Positions 52,598 through 61,617 of a DNA stretch of 64,000 nucleotides are shown here, in pieces. The DNA comes from UBA8529 sp964390565 (lineage in GTDB: Bacteria > Bacteroidota > Bacteroidia > Bacteroidales > Tenuifilaceae): positions 75,526-139,525 of the forward strand of contig CAYMII010000004.1 of the NCBI GenBank assembly GCA_964390565.1, given 5' to 3'. Numbering within the stretch: the first letter of the stretch is position 1; the number at the start of each line of letters is the position of its first letter. The position numbers were made by a program, and so were the translations under genes. The notes under the pieces were generated by a model. The model made no database searches. It saw nothing but the letters and a program-made list of their open reading frames with translations, and was not told the DNA's origin.

Positions 52598-53160
52598 TTT
52601 ATGGAGTCTGTTTTTTCATCTATAAAGTAATAGCTGATTGGTTTTTTAATCTCCCAACTACTAAACGACTCATCAGAAATAAACCCTTGACCGTACTGAA
52701 CGCCGTCGGCAGTAGTGATTTTCACCATATCATCGCTGTAAATAATCTTTTTCTTCTGATCCCAAAAAAGATGTTCAGTATTTAGGGTTTCTCCTTTGCT
52801 ATTTTTTGCAACAACATTATTACTAGCCGACCAAAGACCCTTGTAGTCGTAGTTTATAGCATATTTAGCGGTTAATTCTGATTCAATGACCATGGAGTCA
52901 CTGAATGTATAAACGGTTATTCCTTCAGGAAATTCGTTATAAGGATCTTGTGTATTTTGGTAGACTTTTGTTACTGGCGCAAGGATTTTAAGCTTTACAA
53001 GCCCACTTTCAGTATAGATTATTTCTGAATTCTTAGCAATTATTGTAGATTTATCATCATTATTATTTAAAGCATTAATCTCTTCAATATTAGCTGTGCA
53101 AGATACTAATACAGACCCAATAATCAACGATATCAACTTATTGCTTAATGTCTTCCTCAC
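52594..53160 (-). CDS. lptC: LPS export lipoprotein LptC
   Basis: Predicted lipoprotein of 188 residues (signal ending SVLVSC, lipid on C21) with the LptC/OstA-like domain: KLKILAPVTKVYQN, EFPEGITVYTFSDSMVIESELTAKYAI, then LNTEHLFWDQKKKIIYSDDMVKITTADGVQYGQGF. LptC receives LPS from LptB2FG and passes it to LptA. Bacteroidota LptC is often lipidated as here, instead of having a membrane helix. The start is GTG at 53160. Third gene after coaX and an outer-membrane protein, overlapping the 59-residue peptide gene by ATGA. Confidence 0.88.
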   Translation of the reverse strand: MRKTLSNKLISLIIGSVLVSCTANIEEINALNNNDDKSTIIAKNSEIIYTESGLVKLKILAPVTKVYQNTQDPYNEFPEGITVYTFSDSMVIESELTAKYAINYDYKGLWSASNNVVAKNSKGETLNTEHLFWDQKKKIIYSDDMVKITTADGVQYGQGFISDESFSSWEIKKPISYYFIDEKTDSIK

Positions 53161-53202
53161 ATTAAATAACTTGTTACAAATATTATATTTAGATTTAAAA
53201 TG

Positions 53203-54492
53203 CTAGTTATACTTTCTCCTGATAAACCAAAAATCGTAGAAAGATAAACTAAGACTTAGTATGCCAAAGTTTTCTTTAATTAGTCCATTGCTTGTTGTAC
53301 CTCGGCTTCCCCACTCATAACCAACATTAAACTTAGTATTATTCTTAAAAGGGAAACCTAATCCAGCACTAAAAGCATATTCGTTTATTTGATATCCATA
53401 AGATTTCATATAAGTGTTTGAGTAGTGAGTTCCAACTCTGTAGCTCATTCGTTTCAGATAGCTTTTTAAATCATAACGATTGGGTGTATACTCAAGTCCA
53501 AACCGATAGGAGTTTGAACGAGTATATGAAACGTTTGTGCCATTGCTCCCTAAAAAGGTGGTTTTTGACCAATCTTGTGTAGAGTATTCAATTGAAGCAA
53601 ATAGCTTATTTTTAAAAGAATAGGCCATTCCAACGCCAATATTCTTTGGGAATGTAATTTTTCCGTATGCACTATCCTTATATTCAATAGTATCAGTGTA
53701 ACTACCATAATCTTGTTTTGCATAATAAACCCGTTTAGCTCTAATGTTGGTTTCATTATCAAGAGTAGCACCAAAAGTAAAATACGAGTTATTAGCTCTG
53801 TCTAAATAAAGGTTGTATTGAACCCCAAAGCTTAAGGCCATGTCACGTATGGCTATACTTTTAGTTTCAATTGTATTCGAATAGTCCGATTTGTTTTCAG
53901 GGAACACAATTTTATTTTCATAGTTTAAACTCCCCAAAAAATAGGAAAGATTAAAGCCTACAGAAAGATTTTTAATGGGCTTGAATGCATTTCCAAAATA
54001 TGCTTGATTAACCCCACCATTTCCCCTATGATAATATTTAATACGACCAATGGTCGCAAGAATATAAGGATTTGTTTCATAATGCTTTACCTGATATCCA
54101 ACTTGACTATAAGGCACAAGACCTAAACTTGCTCCCCACCATTTTGTTACAGGAAAAGATATTGCTATATGATGAATACCTCCAAACCCATTCTTCACCG
54201 ATTGCCCTTGAGATTCTAACGTTGTAGCACCTGTTTCAAATCCAAAATCCAAGATGAAAGACATTGTATCTTGAGCAGTATAAGATGCAGGATTTAAGTA
54301 GTTTATTCCGTGTGGATTACGAACTGCTTGTGATATTCCACCCATCGCTTTTGTTGCTGCAAAACCTCTGGTTGGAATTTGACCAATTCCATAACGTGAA
54401 TATGGTGAATATGTACTTATGCTTTGTGCTTGGGCAAAAATTGAAAAAATAATTAATGCGCTTGTAAATAAAGATTTCTTAACGTTTTGCAT
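53203..54492 (-). CDS. outer-membrane beta-barrel protein (coaX-lptC neighbourhood)
   Basis: Exported protein of 429 residues starting at the ATG at 54492 (a TTG three codons earlier is unlikely), with a signal peptide (QNVKKSLFTSALIIFSIFAQAQ region). The mature part begins with STYSPYSRYGIGQIPTRGFA and continues as a beta-rich barrel with a C-terminal aromatic strand; it looks like the FadL/PorV-type family of Bacteroidota that sits next to lptC. It overlaps coaX by 14 bp and is followed by lptC after 42 bp. A role in LPS or outer-membrane biogenesis is suggested only by neighbourhood. Confidence 0.82.
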   Translation of the reverse strand: MQNVKKSLFTSALIIFSIFAQAQSISTYSPYSRYGIGQIPTRGFAATKAMGGISQAVRNPHGINYLNPASYTAQDTMSFILDFGFETGATTLESQGQSVKNGFGGIHHIAISFPVTKWWGASLGLVPYSQVGYQVKHYETNPYILATIGRIKYYHRGNGGVNQAYFGNAFKPIKNLSVGFNLSYFLGSLNYENKIVFPENKSDYSNTIETKSIAIRDMALSFGVQYNLYLDRANNSYFTFGATLDNETNIRAKRVYYAKQDYGSYTDTIEYKDSAYGKITFPKNIGVGMAYSFKNKLFASIEYSTQDWSKTTFLGSNGTNVSYTRSNSYRFGLEYTPNRYDLKSYLKRMSYRVGTHYSNTYMKSYGYQINEYAFSAGLGFPFKNNTKFNVGYEWGSRGTTSNGLIKENFGILSLSLSFYDFWFIRRKYN

Positions 54493-55204
54493 TGAATTCA
54501 AGTATTCGGTTTAAGCCTATTATTACTAAATTTTGAACCACAAAGATGCTATTTTTTAACTTATTAACAAAGAAATTAGCATCACCCCCTGTTAAAACAA
54601 CTTTTATATTGGGGAACTCCTCTTTATAACGAACAATAAAGTATTCTATTTCACCCACAACTCCATTTAAAACACCCGATTCGATACATTCAGCTGTGCT
54701 AGCGCCTACAATAAAATTATTAAGGGTGCTGGTAACTATGGGTAAGTTTGCAGTATTCTGATTTAATGATTTAAAACGTATTGCAATACCTGGAGATATA
54801 GCCCCACCAATGTATTGAGCACTACTTGTTACTAAATCGTAAGTTATTGCTGTTCCGCTATCAATTACTAATAAATCCTCGTTAGGGTAAAGATAATTTG
54901 CGCCTACAACTGCTGCAATTCTATCACGACCAAGTGTTTCAGGCGTTTTATATTGATTTGAAATTGGTAGAGGAGTGTTATGATCAAGTTCAATTATTGG
55001 CAGCTTTTGCTTAAATTCTTTAAACAAATCATCATCTTTTTTACCTACAGCCGATATAATACCATTCTCTGGTGAATATTTTGATAAAATCTCTTTGAAT
55101 GTTTTTATTGAAAGTTCCTCGAACCGATCAGCATATAAAAGATTATTGCCATCAGTAATGGCTACTTTTGTAAATGTATTTCCTATGTCGATGATTAGAT
55201 TCAT
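54479..55204 (-). CDS. coaX: type III pantothenate kinase
   Basis: Cytoplasmic kinase of 241 residues catalysing the first step of coenzyme A synthesis (EC 2.7.1.33), of the ASKHA fold. The P-loop-like start IDIGNTFTKVA is at 4-15, followed by TPETLGRDRIAAVVGA, IDSGTAITYDLV and GGAISPGI near 150, all type III (CoaX) hallmarks. It is 26 bp after mfd and overlaps the following outer-membrane protein gene by 14 bp. Confidence 0.95.
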   Translation of the reverse strand: MNLIIDIGNTFTKVAITDGNNLLYADRFEELSIKTFKEILSKYSPENGIISAVGKKDDDLFKEFKQKLPIIELDHNTPLPISNQYKTPETLGRDRIAAVVGANYLYPNEDLLVIDSGTAITYDLVTSSAQYIGGAISPGIAIRFKSLNQNTANLPIVTSTLNNFIVGASTAECIESGVLNGVVGEIEYFIVRYKEEFPNIKVVLTGGDANFFVNKLKNSIFVVQNLVIIGLNRILEFNAKR

Positions 55205-55230
55205 CAGGTAATTTGGTTCGATTTGTTCAG

Positions 55231-58200
55231 CTAGTTACTAATTTGTTGTAATAGTTTGATAGCCTCATCGATATTTTCAACTTTTTTAACAGTGAGCGAT
55301 AGGCGATCTTTTGCCTCTTTGAGTTGGAGGAAATTCTGATGTGATTGAATGTACCCAATAATCTTTGTAAAGGTATCGGAGCGGTAGAATGGCGATAGTT
55401 GGTTCGATATGAAATAACCCACAAGCGTATGATTCTTTAACACAACCTTCTCCATTCCCAATTCAATTGCCAACCATCGTAAGCGAACAACATTAAGGAG
55501 TTCTTTGGATTGTTCAGGTAGGCTTCCAAACCTGTCTTCTAGGCGTTCCTTGAATTTTTCAAGATCCTCTGGGCGTTGAATAATGTCTAGCTCACGATAG
55601 AGTTTCATTCTTTCGGGTACGCTGTTAACATAGGAATCAGGTAGGAGTAGTTCAAGGTCAGTTTCAATATGGCAGTCAACATTCGAAGGCTTCCAAACAT
55701 TTTCATGAACTTCATTTTCTGGTTCAAATAGCTCTTTAAACTCAGTTTCCTTTAATTCCTGAATGGCTTCATCGAGAATGCGATGATAGGTCTCAAAGCC
55801 AATATCGGCAATGAATCCACTCTGCTCACCTCCAAGCAAGTTTCCGGCTCCTCTAATATCCAAATCTTGCATGGCAATGCTGAACCCGCTTCCTAAATCT
55901 GAGAACTCTTCAATTGCTTTGAGCCTCCTTCGAGCATCATTGGTGAGGCTTTCGAGTTCAGGGGTAATCAAATAGCAGAATGCCTTTTTATTCGAGCGAC
56001 CAACCCTTCCGCGAAGTTGGTGTAAATCGCTAAGTCCAAACGATTGTGCATTATTAATAATAATGGTGTTCGCATTTGAAATATCAAGCCCCGATTCAAT
56101 GATTGATGTTGCTATGAGTACATCAAAATCACCACTGATAAAATCGAGCATGGTTTTTTCGAGTTTGGCTGGTTCCATCTGCCCATGGGCAACTATCGAT
56201 TTTACCTGCGGGCATAGTTTATGGATCATTGCCTGAACTTCAACAATATTTTGCACTCGATTATGGACAAAGAATACCTGTCCACCTCGAGAAACCTCAT
56301 ATTCAATGGCTTCTTTTATAATTTGAGAACTGAACACATGCAGTTCAGTTGAAATTGGATGCCTGTTGGGTGGTGGTGTGTTGATGATTGATAAGTCGCG
56401 AGCTCCCATTAGCGAGAACTGCAGTGTTCTTGGAATTGGCGTTGCGGTTAGCGTTAGCGTATCGACATTTACCCTTAGCTGCTTTAGCTTCTCTTTTGCC
56501 GATACGCCAAATTTTTGCTCCTCATCTACAATCAAAAGCCCTAAATCCTTAAACTTGAGACTATCTTTAATTAAAGCATGGGTTCCAATTAGAATATCAA
56601 TTTTGCCCTCTTGAACTTTTTGTACAATTTCTTTTTGCGATTTAGCCGTTTTCATTCGGCTTATAAACTCAATATTACAAGGGAAATCTTTTAGTCTCGA
56701 TTTGAATGTTTGATAATGCTGCAAAGCAAGAATTGTGGTAGGAACAAGTACTGCAACCTGTTTACTATCGGCAACAGCTTTGAACGCAGCACGTACAGCA
56801 ATTTCGGTTTTACCAAATCCAACATCTCCACAAACAAGCCTATCCATAGGGATTCTCGATTCCATATCCTCTTTTACAGCCTTGGTTGCCTTTTCCTGAT
56901 CGGGTGTATCCTCAAAAATGAACGATGCTTCCAGCTCTTGCTGCATGTATGTGTCTGGTGAAAATGGGAAACCAAGTTCTGCCTTACGCTTTGCATAAAG
57001 AGCTATTAAATCTTTGGCAATATCCTTAATCTTTCGCTTGGTGTTTTGCTTAAGTTTTTGCCAAGCGCCACTTCCTAATTTGTAAACCTTAGGTGCTTCG
57101 GAGTCTTTTCCTCTGTACTTTGATATTCGGTGTAAGTTATGAATGTTAACCAGCAGCGTATCGCTATCCTGATAAATTAGCCTAACAGCCTCCTGCTTAT
57201 TCCCATTTACATCAGTTTTTACAAGACCGCCAAAAACACCAATCCCATGATCGATATGTACTACATAATCGCCAACTTTTAAGTTAACCAATTCCTGTAT
57301 CGATAGGGCATCTTTCCTGTTAAATTCGTGCTTAAGGGTAAATTTATGATATCTGTCGAATAGCTGATGATCGGTGAATACGCAAATCTTTAGAGCATGA
57401 TCAATGAACCCCTCGTGGATTGTATGCTGTATAGGTTGAAATGTAATCTGTTTGCTAAAACTCTCAAAGATTCCCGAAAGCCGTTCAAACTGTGTGTGAT
57501 TATCGGCAAGTATAAATGTTTTGTAGCCTTTAAGCGCGCTCTCCTCTATATTCTCAGCAATCTGTTCAAAGTTCTTATGGAATAGTGGTTGTGGTGAACA
57601 ATCGAAGGTTATCGTGTGATCGGGTTTAAATAGATGCTTTAGTCCAAACTCAACTGCTCCAGATTCTTTAATATGATCAAAGAGTTCTCTTCCGCAGGCA
57701 TATTTCGATTCAGCATTTGGCTCATCAGTCGATTGAACATGCTCAAAAAGTTCGTTCATTCGGCTAATTGCTACATCACCATTTTTAATCCAAACGGAGG
57801 TTGATTTTGGTAGTGCTTGGGTTAGGAAAGTTCTTGTTTCATCATCATTCCCTGAGTGCATATTAGGGATAATGGTGATTTCATCAAGCTGCTCACGCGA
57901 GAGCTGATCTTCAACATCAAAAACACGAATGGATTCTACTTCATCACCAAAAAAGTCGACTCGGTAAGGATTTGCTGCTGAAAATGAGAAAATATCAACA
58001 ATACTTCCTCTTAACGAGTATTGTCCCGGTTCATAAACGAATTCAACCCTCTCAAATCCATACTCTTCCAGCAGTTCAACAATGAAGGTAGGCGATATTT
58101 TCTCGCTTCTCTTTATTATCAGGGTATTCTTTTCAAGATTCTCAATGGTAACAACTTTCTCAACCAAAGCATCGGGATAGGTAACAATGGCTATTCCTTG

Positions 58201-58575
58201 ATTTGGATTATGATGCAACCTTGGTAACAGGTTTAGCACATCGGTGCGCTGAATTACTGCCTCAGCAAGGGTTTGACTGTACTGAACCGAACGCTTGTAT
58301 GACGATGGAAAGAAGAAAGCCTTCTCTGGTGTGATAATATTGGCTATATCATTGTAAAAATATGCAGCTTCTTCTTTATCGCCTAAAATAAATATGAAAG
58401 GTATGTTAAGTTTACTAATGCATGCCGAAGCAACAAATCCAATGGATGAACCAGCGAGTCCTTTTAGAAAAATATTAGGATTTTGCCCTTTTGTGATATT
58501 ATCAACTATCCTAAGGGTATTCTCATTATCAAGGTAATGCGTATAGATATTATCGATTCGTAACTCCTGTTCCAT
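55231..58575 (-). CDS. mfd: transcription-repair coupling factor Mfd
   Basis: DNA translocase of 1114 residues that removes RNA polymerase stalled at lesions and recruits UvrAB. N-terminal UvrB-homology region, then the CarD-like RNA-polymerase interaction domain (LKVGDYVVHIDHGIGVFGGL near 445), the helicase domain with Walker A GDVGFGKTE (Lys589) and DEEQ, motif VI LRGRVGRSNKKA, and the C-terminal TRCF domain (about 970-1070). All parts are intact and the length is usual. It is the first gene of the mfd-coaX-outer-membrane protein-lptC unit. Confidence 0.97.
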   Translation of the reverse strand: MEQELRIDNIYTHYLDNENTLRIVDNITKGQNPNIFLKGLAGSSIGFVASACISKLNIPFIFILGDKEEAAYFYNDIANIITPEKAFFFPSSYKRSVQYSQTLAEAVIQRTDVLNLLPRLHHNPNQGIAIVTYPDALVEKVVTIENLEKNTLIIKRSEKISPTFIVELLEEYGFERVEFVYEPGQYSLRGSIVDIFSFSAANPYRVDFFGDEVESIRVFDVEDQLSREQLDEITIIPNMHSGNDDETRTFLTQALPKSTSVWIKNGDVAISRMNELFEHVQSTDEPNAESKYACGRELFDHIKESGAVEFGLKHLFKPDHTITFDCSPQPLFHKNFEQIAENIEESALKGYKTFILADNHTQFERLSGIFESFSKQITFQPIQHTIHEGFIDHALKICVFTDHQLFDRYHKFTLKHEFNRKDALSIQELVNLKVGDYVVHIDHGIGVFGGLVKTDVNGNKQEAVRLIYQDSDTLLVNIHNLHRISKYRGKDSEAPKVYKLGSGAWQKLKQNTKRKIKDIAKDLIALYAKRKAELGFPFSPDTYMQQELEASFIFEDTPDQEKATKAVKEDMESRIPMDRLVCGDVGFGKTEIAVRAAFKAVADSKQVAVLVPTTILALQHYQTFKSRLKDFPCNIEFISRMKTAKSQKEIVQKVQEGKIDILIGTHALIKDSLKFKDLGLLIVDEEQKFGVSAKEKLKQLRVNVDTLTLTATPIPRTLQFSLMGARDLSIINTPPPNRHPISTELHVFSSQIIKEAIEYEVSRGGQVFFVHNRVQNIVEVQAMIHKLCPQVKSIVAHGQMEPAKLEKTMLDFISGDFDVLIATSIIESGLDISNANTIIINNAQSFGLSDLHQLRGRVGRSNKKAFCYLITPELESLTNDARRRLKAIEEFSDLGSGFSIAMQDLDIRGAGNLLGGEQSGFIADIGFETYHRILDEAIQELKETEFKELFEPENEVHENVWKPSNVDCHIETDLELLLPDSYVNSVPERMKLYRELDIIQRPEDLEKFKERLEDRFGSLPEQSKELLNVVRLRWLAIELGMEKVVLKNHTLVGYFISNQLSPFYRSDTFTKIIGYIQSHQNFLQLKEAKDRLSLTVKKVENIDEAIKLLQQISN

Positions 58576-58646
58576 TGACTGAAATTAAATTCAGCGTAAA
58601 GGTAGCGAGTATTTGGAATTTTTATAGGCGAAATGGTGCTTCTTTA

Positions 58647-59648
58647 TTACAAGAAGCTTTCTAACTGATCCACCATATTCGTTGAGCCTACAATAAACGG
58701 CACTCTTTGGTGAAGCGATTGAGGCTGAATATCGAGTATTCGCTGTTTACCATCTGTAGCTTTTCCTCCAGCCTGCTCAGCAAGGAATGCAATTGGGTTA
58801 CACTCGTAAATTAGGCGGAGTTTGCCATTAGGAGCTGCTGCTGTTTGAGGGTACATAAATATACCTCCCTTAAGTAGATTCCGATGAAAGTCGGCAACAA
58901 GTGAGCCAATGTAGCGCGATGAGTATGGTCTTTTTGTAGACTTATCAATTTGTTTACAGTAGTTTATATAGTCTTTGTGTCCTTGAGGGAAGTGCTCGTA
59001 GTTCCCCTCATTTACTGAGTATATTGTACCATCTAAAGGGGTAATGATATTATAGTTTGATAGGCAGAACTCACCTATCGATGGGTCAAGGGTAAAGCCG
59101 TAGACGCCTCTTCCTGTGGTATATACCAGCATGGTTGATGAGCCATAAATGATATATCCCGATGCAACTTGCTTGTTACCAGGTTGAAGGAAATCATCCA
59201 TAGTGGCTTTTTCACCCCTTGGGCTAACTCTTCGATATATGCTAAAAATTGTACCGATTCCAACATTAACATCAATATTCGATGAACCATCCAACGGGTC
59301 CATACAGAATATATAGTTTCCATCGCGGGTTAAATCATCATCCCATGTAATAATCTCTTGATCCTCTTCCGATGCTGCTCCGCAGCACTCTCCACTATTT
59401 TTAAGGGCTTGTAAAAGTTGCCAGTTGGAGAAAAGATCGAGTTTTTTTTGCTCTTCGCCTTGAACATTAATATCGCCTGCAGCGCCAAGAATATCTACTA
59501 GCCCAGCCTTATTAACTTTCTTGTTGATGACCTTAGCAGCAACGCCAACATGGTAAAGTAATCGGGTGAACTCACCGGTGGCATAAGGAATATCTGCCTG
59601 CCTCTCGATAATAAACTGAGTTAGAGTCTTTATCTTGTATCCTTCCAT
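58647..59648 (-). CDS. fbp: class I fructose-1,6-bisphosphatase
   Basis: Gluconeogenic phosphatase of 333 residues (EC 3.1.3.11), cytoplasmic. The class I metal motif DPLDGSSNIDVNV is near 115-127, with LVADFHRNLLKGGIFMYP and KLRLIYECNPIAFLAEQAGGKA in the C-terminal half. I use the ATG at 59648: the longer TTG frame at 59678 would overlap TACCTTTG (minus strand, 59676-59683), which fits the -7 promoter consensus. It is a single gene divergent from the aspartokinase gene. Confidence 0.95.
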   Translation of the reverse strand: MEGYKIKTLTQFIIERQADIPYATGEFTRLLYHVGVAAKVINKKVNKAGLVDILGAAGDINVQGEEQKKLDLFSNWQLLQALKNSGECCGAASEEDQEIITWDDDLTRDGNYIFCMDPLDGSSNIDVNVGIGTIFSIYRRVSPRGEKATMDDFLQPGNKQVASGYIIYGSSTMLVYTTGRGVYGFTLDPSIGEFCLSNYNIITPLDGTIYSVNEGNYEHFPQGHKDYINYCKQIDKSTKRPYSSRYIGSLVADFHRNLLKGGIFMYPQTAAAPNGKLRLIYECNPIAFLAEQAGGKATDGKQRILDIQPQSLHQRVPFIVGSTNMVDQLESFL

Positions 59649-59675
59649 ATCAGGTTTTGAAGAGTTTTCTGGTGC

Positions 59676-59683
59676 CAAAGGTA
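59676..59683 (-). promoter_or_regulatory. candidate -7 element of fbp
   Basis: TACCTTTG on the minus strand fits TAnnTTTG, 28 bp before the fbp ATG; the -33 TTTG is not clear. Confidence 0.4.
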
Positions 59684-59789
59684 ATAATTTTAGACGATTT
59701 GAATGAAAATGATATTCATTTTTACAGATTTAAAACGTTTGCGCTACTAAATCGTGTTTTTTTATTTTAATAAAACATGATCAAACTTA

Positions 59790-59820
59790 TTTGTTATTTG
59801 AATTACCTATATTAAGTTTG
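59790..59820 (+). promoter_or_regulatory. consensus Bacteroidota promoter of the aspartokinase gene
   Basis: TTTG at 59790-59793, 19 bp spacer, TAAGTTTG at 59813-59820, an exact TTTG-N19-TAnnTTTG match, 26 bp before the ATG at 59846. Confidence 0.65.
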
Positions 59821-59845
59821 TTTCGCATTTCAAAAACTGGCTACT

Positions 59846-61126
59846 ATGGCATCAGGAGTTATTAAAGTATTCAAATTTGGGGGAGCATCTGTTCGTTCTG
59901 CCGAAGGGGTTAAAAATCTTGCTTCGGTAGTAATCCGATTCAGCGAAAACCTTGTGATTGTTGTTTCTGCAATGGGTAAATCAACCAATGCGCTTGAGGT
60001 CATACTCTCCAAATATCTCGAAAAAGATTTATCATATGCTGATGATCTTGCTGCCCTTAAAAAGTATCATGTGGATATTGTAAAAGATCTTTTTAATGGC
60101 GATGGCGATTTCGATAATGGCAGAATATCTTCATTGTTCTCCGAAATAGAGATGTTTATCAAAACCAATAAGAATAACGATTACAATTTCTGCTACGATC
60201 AGATTGTTTCATACGGAGAACTTATATCAACTACCATAGTAAGCGCTTACCTAAATACTGTAAACCTAAAAACTAAATGGGTTGATGCCAGAACTTGCCT
60301 AAAGTCCGATACCAACTATCGCGAGGGAAATATTGATTATAAGGCATCACTTGAAGCTTCAAAGAAGATATTTGATTTTCCATCTAATAGAATATACCTA
60401 ACTCAAGGTTTTATTGCTGGAACAGCATATAATACAACAACTACGATTGGTCGCGAGGGCTCTGACTATACAGCGGCTATTCTTGCCAACCTGCTCGATG
60501 CTCAGGATGTGACGATTTGGAAAGATGTTGATGGGGTTTTAAATGCTGATCCAAAACTGTTCAGCAATACCTGTAAACTCGACTTTGTTTCGTTTCAGGA
60601 GGCAATTGAGTTAGCATACTGCGGGGCGCAAATCATTCACCCAAAGACTATTAAGCCAATTCAGAATAAGAAGATCCCATTATATGTTAAGTCATTTATA
60701 AACCCCGAGGCTGTTGGAACCAAGGTACTTCATTCCGATGTGCAGCTACAGCTACCTCCTGTGCTCGTTGTTAAGCGTAATCAGGTTTTGATTTCACTTA
60801 CTCCACGAGATTTTTCTTTTGTTATAGAGGATAGCTTAAGCCAAATATTTGCTATGCTTTACAAGCATAGGGTCAAAGTTAACATGATCCACACTTCGGC
60901 AATCTCTTTTTCTATCTGTGTCGATGAGGATAAACACTACCTAGCAGCAGCAATTGATGATCTTAAGTACGATTTTGTTGTAAAGTACAATAGTAACTTG
61001 GAATTGTTTACCATAAGGCATTACACCAACGAGGTAATCGAGGAGCATATTAAAGGTAAAAAGATATACATGCAGCAACGCACTAGGAGTACAGCACGCT
61101 TTGTGATGGATGCTATTGAGCGTTAA
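59846..61126 (+). CDS. lysC: aspartate kinase
   Basis: Aspartokinase of 426 residues (EC 2.7.2.4), first step of lysine, threonine, methionine and diaminopimelate synthesis. N-terminal KFGGASV (10-16), GEGSDYTA-type motif as GREGSDYTA near 205-213, then WKDVDGVLNADPK; the C-terminal 130 residues hold two ACT domains for feedback control. The symbol is by family, since the feedback class is not known. It is a single gene, with its last 14 bp overlapping the convergent lipoprotein gene. It supplies DAP for the MurE step. Confidence 0.92.
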   Translation: MASGVIKVFKFGGASVRSAEGVKNLASVVIRFSENLVIVVSAMGKSTNALEVILSKYLEKDLSYADDLAALKKYHVDIVKDLFNGDGDFDNGRISSLFSEIEMFIKTNKNNDYNFCYDQIVSYGELISTTIVSAYLNTVNLKTKWVDARTCLKSDTNYREGNIDYKASLEASKKIFDFPSNRIYLTQGFIAGTAYNTTTTIGREGSDYTAAILANLLDAQDVTIWKDVDGVLNADPKLFSNTCKLDFVSFQEAIELAYCGAQIIHPKTIKPIQNKKIPLYVKSFINPEAVGTKVLHSDVQLQLPPVLVVKRNQVLISLTPRDFSFVIEDSLSQIFAMLYKHRVKVNMIHTSAISFSICVDEDKHYLAAAIDDLKYDFVVKYNSNLELFTIRHYTNEVIEEHIKGKKIYMQQRTRSTARFVMDAIER

Positions 61127-61613
61127 CCTTAAACTTAACGTTGAAAAGAGCGTTATAATTTAAAAATGTTCCTTGTTCGCTATAGTGCTCAATACCAAAG
61201 GTCATGCTATTTACACGTTTAATGAGCGTACCATTCTTGTCAACAGCCCATTTCTCATTGAATTGAACCTTACCAACCTTCTTACGATCAAATCCTTCAG
61301 CCTTTTCAATGGTTTTAACATCTTCTATGGAGAGTTCTTTTTCGGTAAAAAAATCGTAAGCTTTAAGCCTGCCTGAATATATTTCATCAAAGATGAAATT
61401 GATAAGGTCTTTTTGTAGAAAGTTTCCAAACTGCACAAGTTCCGATGAGTCGGCATTTTCACTTGGGCGAGTAGCAATTCCATATACAAGATTATCTGCT
61501 AAAACCTTTGATTCATCTGTTGATGTTTTTGCAGTATTCTCAGATGGTTTATTGTTGTTGCATGCCACTAATAGCATGGTTGAGCAAGCAAATAACAAAG
61601 TAATTTTTCTCAT
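61113..61613 (-). CDS. hypothetical lipoprotein
   Basis: Predicted lipoprotein of 166 residues (signal MRKITLLFACSTMLLVAC, lipid on C18). The mature part is mixed alpha/beta; the segment FNEKWAVDKNGTLIKRVNSM followed by FGIEHYSEQGTFLNYNALF resembles a motif in gliding-associated proteins of the GldN/GldM neighbourhood, but the match is too weak to assign. It lies four bases after the stop of the dihydroorotase gene upstream, so cotranscription is likely, and overlaps the end of the aspartokinase gene tail-to-tail. Confidence 0.7.
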   Translation of the reverse strand: MRKITLLFACSTMLLVACNNNKPSENTAKTSTDESKVLADNLVYGIATRPSENADSSELVQFGNFLQKDLINFIFDEIYSGRLKAYDFFTEKELSIEDVKTIEKAEGFDRKKVGKVQFNEKWAVDKNGTLIKRVNSMTFGIEHYSEQGTFLNYNALFNVKFKVNAQ

Positions 61614-61617
61614 AATC

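Noticed and set aside
59649..59678. N-terminal extension of fructose-bisphosphatase from a TTG
   Set aside because: It overlaps a -7 promoter element and adds residues absent from the family.
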